Shown: positions 30,497-38,564 of the stretch, piece after piece
Position numbering within the stretch: the stretch's first letter is position 1
How the letters are laid out: every line of letters starts with the position of its first letter
Source: Lactifluus volemus
Lineage: Eukaryota > Basidiomycota > Agaricomycetes > Russulales > Russulaceae
Reading direction: 5' to 3'
Length of the DNA: 38,564 nucleotides
NCBI GenBank assembly: GCA_022376515.1
Contig: WTXI01000330.1
Location: forward strand, 1-38,564
Position numbers and translations under genes: made by a program
The notes under the pieces: model-generated
Seen by the model: the letters and a program-made list of their open reading frames with translations, nothing else
What the model was told of the DNA's origin: nothing
Databases searched by the model: none

Positions 30497-30642
30497 TCAG
30501 TCATACTTTTCTGCAGCCTCCTTCACTTTCTTCGTTTCTTCGGCCCTCCTCTTTCGCTTCACTAGTGGCGCACCAGGTGCTGGTGCGAGAGCGCATCCGG
30601 AGTCAGAGAGCACTGCCTCGTCACATTGGAGCGGGCTTGATC
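30497..30642 (-). other. possible orphan 3' exon with a basic tail
   Basis: On the minus strand, after an acceptor-like CACTAG, an open frame reads ...CDEAVLSDSGCALAP... then VKRKRRAEETKKVKEAAEKY and D, then TGA at 30497. The KRKRRAEETKK run looks protein-like (nuclear-signal type), but no upstream exon or family was found. It may be a gene fragment. Confidence 0.25.
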
Positions 30643-30868
30643 CTAGTGTGACATGTCTGGTAATGTATAGTGTAGTCCAATATGCATAACGTTACTAGTA
30701 GGGTCAGGACAACTTAGCGCGCTGTGTTCGAAGGGAAAAATCTACGTCACATTAAGGGGCTTCTACGCGATCGTAGGCCCAATGTGTCACTACAAACGCT
30801 CGTGGTAGATATGCCCACTACTCTAATTTGCGAGGGTGTATTGGGGAGGATGATGCCAGACGGCCCGA

Positions 30869-32265
30869 TCAGAACAAAAACGGGAACATGGCTTTCCTCT
30901 GGCGAGGGTACTCCTTGCCAATTCCTTCTTATATGCGCACTGCTTTTTCGCGGCCAGCTCATCATTTGGGCGGTTGACACCGCCCAGAATAGCCATGCTA
31001 ATCCAATAGAGTAGGTGGTCAGTTGTCGACCTTGGGTCAAACGTTGAACATCGTACCTGCCCAAGAACCTGACATGTAGGCGACTGCAGCCCAAGCCACA
31101 CTTTCAAAAAAGTAATTGGGACAAGAAATCAGCCCAAAGCCGTATCCATATGGGATTGCGCGCTTCTTTGTCCCCAGGGGGCGCAAGTTACGCAGGGTCA
31201 GATGAGTGTGCAGGTTGGATAACTCAGCAAACTGGAATGAGAAGCGATTATCGTCAGGTTTCATGAGAGTGGGGAACGTCATGTCCACGCACGAGCCAGA
31301 CACCAGCACAGGTCCAAAGGAAGTTTGGGTTAGACCGCAATGTGCCTCTAATGTAGAGCGAGTCGGCGGAATATGTTGGGCCATAAATTGGATACGCAAG
31401 GAATAGCCCTGCGAGGGTGTTAGTTGGTGGCCAGGGTTATGAAACAGAAGAAGGGATACCCGATAATATATGATAATGGATCGAGCTGAACACATATTAG
31501 ACAAGGTATCTCGGAATTGAGACAACGGGGATGCGTACTTCTTGAAGATATTCCTCAAAGGCATGGTCGCATGCGAGAATCGATGGACACTAGAAAGAAT
31601 GATCAAGACGGGTCAAGTGAAAGTAGTTGGTGGGCTTCGACATACAACACAGACTCGAGCTCGCGCTTCGCAAAGTGTAACATTACCATCGCATATACAT
31701 ACCTAGCCAGTCTTCCATGTGCAGCAAACTCAGCAGATTAAAACAGACAAAAGGGACGCACTTTTGCAGTTGGCTGTGTTGCACCTCGTCACCGTACAAC
31801 GCTTTGGGAAGATAATAAAATATAGGATGAATGACGAGCGGACCAGCCTAGTTTTTTTTTTGGTCACGACACCCGACGAAAGGTTGGGCACGCAGGATAA
31901 AGAACCACGTATTCGGTCATAAACACGGTCCTCCAGCTGACCTGCGGCCCTAGATCTTTGACCACCATTTCGCTTCCATCGAGCACGCCTGCAGCCGCCA
32001 GGATCGCGTCATCTTCGAGGGCTTTGGACCCTCCCTTGAGTGTTAGCTTTTGCCGTTCGACATACAACTGTAAGACGCGTGCGCTCATGAGCAACGCGGC
32101 TATGGGGCGTATGTGGGGGTTCGATCGTACCCGAGGGTCTCGTTTTGCCAGCGTTGCCTTTACATCCGCGACTGTTGCAACATCCGCGGCTTGTCGACCT
32201 TGAGTATGATGGGAAAGCCTTGAAAGAGTGTTAACTTGCCAGTCAGAGATGGTCAGTGTAGTCAT
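30869..32265 (-). CDS. Tsc13, very-long-chain trans-2-enoyl-CoA reductase
   Basis: Multi-exon gene on the minus strand. The N-terminal ubiquitin-like domain reads LTLKGGSKALEDDAILAAAG and VVKDLGPQVSWRTVF. The steroid-reductase-type membrane domain follows: GPLVIHPIFYYLPKALYGDE, QLQKYVYAMVMLHFAKRELE, VHRFSHATMPLRNIFK, LRSNPNFLWTCAGVWL, AELSNLHTHLTLRNLRPLGT, KKRAIPYGYGFGLISCPNYF, SWAAWLFWAVSTAQMMSW. Tsc13 does the last step of the ER fatty-acid elongation cycle, reducing trans-2-enoyl-CoA with NADPH, and supplies sphingolipid acyl chains. The last exon needs two one-base corrections (30946-30956 and 30907-30926) to read into the conserved end EYPRQRKAMFPFLF, stop at 30869. All other introns join cleanly. 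Confidence 0.9.
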
Positions 32266-32526
32266 CGTAATTTATATGGGCGCGGGCAACTCGTTGGGGC
32301 TGGTGGTCAGCTAATTATGCTGTCTATTACTTATTTATTTATTTATTCGCGACAAAGAATTATTTTATCCAAAGTGAAATTAGAAACGTTTTCCTGCAAC
32401 AAAAAGCACCGTACAGTATAGAGCGGGTTCTTCATAAGGTGAAAAATTGCAATCGTTTCTGAGAAAGTAAAACGAGAAGAAAAGAAAAAAACAAGACTAG
32501 AGAGATCAACGCTCATTTTCGACCTT

Positions 32527-35201
32527 CTAAGTCTCGCTGGGCGCTGATTGGCCGGGCTCACTGAGATGCTCATATTCGGCTTCATCAGCGTCGGCAGTGG
32601 CTTCTTGGTACTAAAAGTCAGGAGAGATTAGAGATTGATCAAGATAGGGTGGGATCACAAGCCCTACCTGCTGGTACTCATTTCTGCATCATCGATCATC
32701 GGTGAGGTACCCAAGAATCAAAGGCTCAAAGAACTTACACTAGATCGTGAGTGTTGCTCTCCGCTTCCGAGAACTCCAACGTGTCCATTCCCTCTGTATA
32801 CCAATGCATGAAAGCCTTACGCTTATACATGGTCGTGAACTATTGCGATTTGTTCAACCAACTACTTAGAAATGGGCCTTGAAATGGCTGACCTGGGACA
32901 GATTACGAGTGAACAGTTCCTGAATGGCCGTAGTGTTTGCAAGGCAAGTCGCTGATTGTTTATGTCCTACAGGCGGCACTGAACATAGAGTCACCGACAC
33001 GTTGTCTGGAATCCACCTATCCAGAGGGCATTAATACAGGCTTGGCCCATAATAATGAAAAAAGTGGTAAAATTACTCGACAAAGAGATGAGAGTTCTTC
33101 TGCTGTAATTGTTGCACAGTGAACTGTAAAGGACAGCATCAGTGCCTCCGCCACGGGCACAGGAAACACACGTACTTCAGCCTGGGACGAATAGTTAGCG
33201 GATAATGCCTGTAGAGAACGGCAAGAACAAACAGACTTCTTGGGAGGATATCTTGCCGCGGAAAATAGTTGCCGCGGTCAAGAAGCGCCTGCATGCTTCA
33301 AGTTTGAGTTGTAATTCACCGCAGCATGAAAACATCACCGACCCAAAGCGTGGGTCGCACGCAACCAAGAGGTTTTTACGGTCAAAAAGGCTAGTAATAA
33401 GCGTCATCAGGTTTGCTGCTGCTTCAGAAAAATGAGAGGTACGCACGCATTAGTCAAATCGGGGACTGAGACGCGCTGGAACATATGTGTTTTTGGATCA
33501 AAGAGTGGAGCATAACTCGGTACCAAGAAATGCAACTAAGAGGACGATTGAGATGTCACACTACGCGATCATCAAGAGAAAACCACGCACACGAGGGAAG
33601 GGTATGAGGTTCAGGCACAATTTCCGAAGGTCGCTTAAACGATACCCCGAATCAGCGAAAGCACCGAAATTCTAGATAGCTGACTGACCCATTAAGTTGA
33701 CCAGGGAACCGGAGGCTGGTGCTTACTCCGCACATGACCTGCGAAATAATCTACGCAAAAGGGCGATCAATAACCGTAGGTTGTTGCTAGGTTGGTCCGC
33801 CTACGCTATTGAGATTATCAAATGTCGGACTCTTCACTTTCAGCGCCCGGTTGATATGTCGTATCTTAAATCGGTTAGGAGATCCACACACGAGTGAAGT
33901 AAAGAAAACAAAATCGCGTACAGGCTTCGTTGTCAATGCAAACGGTCAGATCACTGTTCTCAACAAGCTGATGAACGGAAAAGCAGCGCGTTGTACGGCT
34001 GGGAATGGTGCGTTCAGTATCAACGAGCAAATACAGCATGGGTAATGGCGAAACTTACTTCAACGACCGTTTCCGAGACCTTTGGAGATGGCAGGATCGA
34101 AAACGTGGCTAACATTCGATCCGGGTACTCCTACACGCCAGCGGTCATGTGAACATGACTTTATGCAGAAGCACGTCGAACAACGCACTTCCCGCAGCTT
34201 GGACAGAAGGAGGCATCCTAGCCCAGCACCAGTACCCCCACCGAGTGAGTGGATGATCTGAAATCCCTGAAGGGCATCGCAAGGCTCGCTCTGCTTCCGA
34301 AGGACATCCTACACAGGTTGCAATAAGAACAGAAGAGATTCCGACCAGGTCAAGTAACCCCACCATGATGCTGTCGACCAACTCGGCACCTAGACAAGGA
34401 GGTTGAATCGATAAACTCAGGCAGACTGGGAAAATTTTGCAGAGCATTGACACTCACCATCAGTATAGACTGATCCGAGCGTTTACGAGCAGGGCATGAG
34501 CAGAACGCAATCAGCAAAAGGAACAAAAACGAACAGCCTTTTGCCCAGTTATTTCCCGCTCCGCCTTCTCCAGAGATGAACGTGTCGGGCCTGAAGAGCG
34601 ATCCGGTGGGTCCGGTACGTATCTAAAGAATAATCACCTTTCGGTGAGCGACAAAGGAAGAAGTGCCCGGATCTAGGTGATGATACGTACCCGATCGCAT
34701 ACGCCGGCCTCGAGGTCAATTTGAACACTGCGCGGAACATACTTGGCCGTCGGTCCCGAGTTGACCTCGGAGAAGTACGTCCCCACCTTTGGGTTGCAAG
34801 AATGAGATTGTCGCGGAAAGAAGAAATTTTTTTGCGGTGATTACTCACGCGCGCGAGCTGTAGTGGGTCGGCACCGTGGTACATCTACATGAACCAAAGT
34901 TTACGTCAGTTCTGGCCTGCCAGCAAAAAGTCTCGGCGAACGAGAGAGAAGACGGCGGCCAGACGCACCCCATTCTGGTCGAGCCCGTGTTCAGCAAGGA
35001 GCATCTTCCAAAAGTTCTCGCCAATTTGGTTTCCGGCCTGTTTTAAAATACATTTTAAACGTTCCGTTCCGTTCACGAGGAAAGCTTTTGCAGTATTTAC
35101 CTGGCCGGCCTGCGCGTAGTTGCATAAGAAGAGATCAATCAACGTGCACGACTTTTTTTTTTTCGAAACGTTACCTGTATATTGATAATTTCTCTGGCCA
35201 T
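32527..35201 (-). CDS. divergent beta-tubulin paralogue
   Basis: It starts MAREIINIQ at 35201 and continues AGQ (9-nt exon 35101-35109), [44 protein letters not shown], the GTP-binding signature [112 protein letters not shown], ending [10 protein letters not shown] with TAG at 32527. About 20 small exons. It resembles the second, diverged beta-tubulin known from agaricomycetes and not the main one. Single-base corrections are needed near 33978 (extra T), 33923 (missing base) and about 33605; the junction after NNWAK lacks a clean GT donor. It may be functional with assembly errors, or decaying. Confidence 0.88.
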
Positions 35202-35651
35202 TGTGGAAGAGTAATAAAGATGTGACAGGGAGTGGGATGCCCCTGGGTGGGGGTTTAGCAATTCGGCGCTCCGCGCGCGCCCATGGCCATGAGGTGTTTT
35301 AGCCGCTCTCAACCGGGACTAAGGTAGCGAACGGGTTATATAATCGGTTACCTATAACGTCCGACTCAATGGCCTCATCGTCATCGATGACGACGGAGGG
35401 TTTTATTGACTCATTTATAATAACAGAACCCGAGCAATTCAATGTGTGAATTTAAATTATTATTCAATTTATCGAAAGTTCTGCCGATGTTTTGCTTGCT
35501 ACTCTAAAGCCAATCATTTACGTTCATATATATAGTGACCATCTGTGCAAGTATCTGTGAATCTGAGGTATTAGTGTTACAGCACCCTCGAAGTCGTTAC
35601 TCGGATGACATTATGCCCCTTTGATAGCGTGATAGGTATAGCGTGGCAACG
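35202..35651. other. promoter-side intergenic region of the beta-tubulin gene
   Basis: It lies between the tubulin start and the MFS stop. GC-rich near 35240-35300, AT-rich after 35400. No gene or RNA recognised. Confidence 0.45.
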
Positions 35652-37390
35652 CTATGATTGCCACACTTGCCGTGGAAGGGTCGTTCCAAAGGCAATTGCA
35701 ACTAAGGATATGGCAAGGAGGACGGTATATACCAGCCCACCACCTAAGTATCCTTCCGCTAATGATAGTGAGAAGAGAGAAGTAGAGATTGCTGGGCCAA
35801 TCGCACGCATGATCGAGACGAGGAGTTGGGCAAGCCCATTTGTCGCGCCCAAAGATGCACGGTTGGGGATGCAGCAGAAATATAGATGAAAATACACCCT
35901 GTAAGAACCATATTAGTTCAGTGGCACTGGATTACTAGTGGTGAGGACAATATACCGTAGCACGAGGATACACCACAACCAAAAGTAACTTGAAGGCCAC
36001 AGCTGAGTACACAACCCGGCCCACACCGTAAGCACGGGCCAAGGCATTCATCACGGGAAAGAGCACGTAGACTGGGATCGCACAGAGCAGCCCGCCGACA
36101 AAAACTCTTTGTACCCCACAGAGCGTGAGCGCGCGCGAAGCAAGTAAACTGAAAGACGATATTGAGTATCCCGGAGCACGCAAGAATCTTCCCAATTGCT
36201 GGTGGAGCCAGTCCAGGCCACCTTATTGACGGGCGTGCTGAAGAATAGAGGCTGGATCGCGCGATAAGAAATGTCAACGAGGGAAAGAGTCCCATAGTTG
36301 ATCACAGCCAGCACTACTACCCTCCGCGTCATCAACCGACGAAGAGGATATGGCCTCTCTGCATTATCTGATTCAGGTATCTCCGCAGACGAGGGTCGCT
36401 GTTGCCTCTTCAGAAGACTGCGAAGAGTTACCGGAGAAGGAACGGTCTATAAATGGTGAACTGTGGGCCTGAGTCAAATAAAATTGCGTTCATGCCTACC
36501 TCCCGCAAAAAGGCGTACGTCATTACCCACGCCAGTGCAGAAAAAGTGGCAGGAACTGCGCATGGAAAGAAGTATGGGTACTTCTTCAGGAACTGAGAAT
36601 TTCCAAAGGTGTTAGGAAAGTGGTCCGCAGGACGTGAGAGTAAACCTCCAATCATAGGGCTTTACAAGCTTCATTCATAAAAGCAGCAAGTCAAGAGCAG
36701 ACCTCACTCACCCGACTGTACTACCCGTGGACCATGCGGCAGGCATGTACGCATAAACCTGCGGGAGACTTGTGGGGTCGGTGATCTCTGCAACGATACT
36801 TTTGATGACACCAGAGTTGCCGTTCAGAGCCCCATTGATACTCCGGCTGTGATACGTTAGAATTGGGCGGCATAGAGTTAATAAATGCATACCTAAAAAC
36901 AGCGCCCCAATAAGTAGTCGAGAGCCCAAATGTATACATGGACAAAGAGAGGCCAAAGAGACCTATAAGGATAATCGGTTACGGCCAACAACACCGGAGA
37001 GCCTGCTCCAGTGTAAGGTGGTCAGAGCCTGAGTGGCAAAGAATATGGATTGAGAAATGTCATGGGCAGACACGTAGAGAGACTGACGCTGAATCTCACT
37101 ATCAAGCCAACATAATATCCCACGCGAGATTCATCACCATGGGTGATCCCAACATTGCGAACGAACTAGAGAGGAGTGAGAAAAGACTTGATCGAGTTGA
37201 AGAGAAAATGGCGTGCCTCTGGTGTGAAGGGATATATGACCTGGGATGTAAGTGGCTCTGCCAACTGGAGAAAAAGCAAAATCAAGACTTGAGCCCAAGG
37301 TACAGGAGTTGGTGGCTTCTTGAATGCTAATTGCGAAGGAAGGAGGGGAGTTTCCTCATCTCCCGGAGGAACATCACCGTTGCAAGCCAT
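35652..37390 (-). CDS. MFS transporter, DHA1/ZIF-like
   Basis: The ATG at 37390 gives MACNGDVPPGDEETPLLPSQ, then the first membrane segment (VPWAQVLILLFLQLAEPLTS). Next are NVGITHGDESRVGYYVGLI, QSIFFATQALTTLHWSRLSG with VVGR (the loop 2-3 signature), LIGLFGLSLSMYTFGLS, RSINGALNGNSGVIKSIVAE, FFPCAVPATFSALAWVMTYA, a charged central loop, RRLMTRRVVVLAVINYGTLS, and last segments LVSIMRAIGPAISTSLFSLS and YTVLLAISLVAIAFGTTLPR, stop at 35652. The NGNSGVIKS motif is typical of fungal relatives of plant ZIF1. The substrate cannot be told. One-base corrections are needed near 36978, 36393, 36218 and 36105, and two splice sites are imperfect; it is a pseudogene or badly sequenced. Confidence 0.8.
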
Positions 37391-37693
37391 TGTGGGCAAA
37401 AGAGGTGAATTAATTACTTCGGGAGATCAGCTCCTCCACTTTATGTATCCTTACCATAATTGATCGATTGATCTCCTACTTCTCCTCGGTATCTTGTGAT
37501 TCTTGTCATCTTGTAGACCCTGCATTCTTATTCGTGAGAGGGTTAGTAACTTAGTCCGAGAATTTTACCTCACACTGCTTGTCAAAATGTTCCAATGATT
37601 CCAATTCCATTCCATCGACACCTGTCACGTGATAAATTGAATGGGATATCGGCACTACCCATTGTTGAGCGTCTCTGATACTGTATAGACCTG
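37391..37693. other. intergenic region
   Basis: AT-rich stretch between the MFS start and the next minus-strand stop. Nothing recognised. Confidence 0.45.
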
Positions 37694-38564
37694 TTACATC
37701 AGTCGAGACGGATCCACCGGGCTGGGCAGATATCCGGGAGGTATTGCGACCATATAAAGATACGGCTGTCGCGAAAAGTCAGATTGAGCACTCGGCCGGG
37801 GCGATACCTGCTGGACGGCACCATTCGGCTGGTGTGAGCATGATCATGATCATGGCGATAGTGATGACGATGGAAACGGCGACGATTGCGGCGATAATAT
37901 CTCGTCACTCCCATTGGGCTGACGTGAGTGCGATGGCGATGGCAATGACGATGACGAGGTCGGCGATGGTGGGTGCGGCGGTGTTGGCATGGCGTGAGTG
38001 AAAGGATAGAGGTAAAGAGGTTGGGGTGACAGCGCGAACGGGGGAACGGGGATACGTATGCGGAGGATGCACGCGTGTGCCGCCAGGAGTTGCGTACTTA
38101 CCCCCTTGCTGGACGCCGCCGAGCCAGAGCCATTTGAGGTGCGAATGAGTGACCAGAGGGTGCAGGGAGCTTGCGCGTGCTCGAGCTACTACTACCACCT
38201 CGCAGGGTCCACTGGCAGGTCGCGTATCTGGCCAGTATACCAGGACCTGCCAGGACCAGTTGTGCCCGCTACGCGCGCTTGGTCCGAATCATTCGAGTCA
38301 AAGTCGACGGTCACAGTCGGTGATACTCAGGGGAGATCGTTCAAAACGGAAGGACTTGCGTATTACGCGCAAAAAAATTGAGAGGGGACGGCGGTTCAGG
38401 AGGGGCTTCGACGAGTGAGACCATGCCGACTCGGACGTAGTCATCGGATGGTGGCAGTTCGATGTAGAAGACGGGGTTTCCGGTACAGCAGGACTCTGAA
38501 ACCGTGACGGTCGGTCGACTAGTTGGCCTGAACTCCAAAGTCATAGAACGTCTGGTACCGAGAC
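37694..38564 (-). CDS. 3' part of an unknown gene, cut by the window edge
   Basis: At the right edge a minus-strand frame is open through SMTLEFRPTSRPTVTVSES to YIELPPSDDYVRVGMVSLVE and APPEPPSPLNFF (38544-38341); an ATG is at 38544 but the frame stays open beyond it, so the start may lie outside. A later minus-strand frame reads PPHPPSPTSSSSLPSPSHSR, then, after a frame break at a TGATCATGATCATG repeat (37839-37852), HQPNGAVQQVSPRPSAQSDF and YMVAIPPGYLPSPVDPSRLM with TAA at 37694. Linking introns between the two parts are not resolved. A Ser/Pro-rich disordered C-terminus is clear; the family is not recognised. Confidence 0.4.

Noticed and set aside
37699..38001. His-rich (minus) and Met/Thr-rich (plus) frames
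   Set aside because: Both are shadows of a GATGACGATG-type repetitive coding stretch whose Ser/Pro-rich minus frame is the better reading.

Overview
The window reads as nuclear DNA of an agaricomycete (basidiomycete) fungus. Genes are broken by many 45-70 bp GT-AG introns. The conserved genes have fungal architecture, and the transposable elements (hAT, Plavaka-type, Ty1/copia, chromodomain Ty3/gypsy) are the usual basidiomycete set. The gene and repeat style reminds me of Rhizoctonia / Ceratobasidiaceae, but this is recollection and not something the sequence proves.

Left half (1-17.6 kb): a nest of dead and non-autonomous mobile DNA with no intact host gene. In order it holds: a 70-bp minisatellite (1-470); a 90-bp palindromic hAT-like MITE; a hAT transposase relic on the minus strand with a foldback element inside it; a Plavaka-type transposase relic on the plus strand with in-frame stops and introns; a truncated Ty1/copia 5' half on the minus strand, whose gag is split by a solo LTR with a perfect 5-bp target duplication; a truncated LTR lying in the chromodomain of a Ty3/gypsy polyprotein that carries a long zinc-knuckle tail; that element's 3' LTR, split by a 3.7-kb foldback element with arms over 1 kb and mirrored arrays of a GAGAGACAGATCG-like unit; a second complete solo LTR (936 bp, TSD GATAC) inside one foldback arm; and a GC-rich non-autonomous hAT element (16185-17561, TSD AGCTATGG) carrying a tRNA-like sequence. 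Insertion order can be read directly: gypsy LTR first, then foldback, then solo LTR.

Right half (17.7-38.5 kb): compact host genes. In order: a small unknown protein (-); SPT2 histone chaperone (+); a CFIm68/CPSF6-like RRM protein (-); Nas6/gankyrin proteasome chaperone (-); two poorly conserved proteins (-), one with a zinc-ribbon-like CxxC pair; GET4 (+); an F-box/leucine-rich protein (+); TSC13 enoyl-CoA reductase (-); a divergent beta-tubulin paralogue (-); an MFS transporter (-); and the end of an unknown gene that runs off the right edge (-). These are housekeeping genes for chromatin, mRNA 3' processing, proteasome assembly, tail-anchored protein insertion, very-long-chain fatty acids and microtubules. 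They do not form a pathway or cluster.

The points most worth a second look are: the foldback element; dense arrays of the bZIP (Gcn4/AP-1) site TGACTCA in all three gypsy-like LTR families; the chromodomain polyprotein tail; the tRNA-like insert in the hAT element; a beta-tubulin with Leu/Val at the two benzimidazole-contact positions and a 9-nt microexon; and a run of single-base frameshifts in otherwise well-preserved genes, mainly right of 28.6 kb, that looks like assembly error or recent decay.
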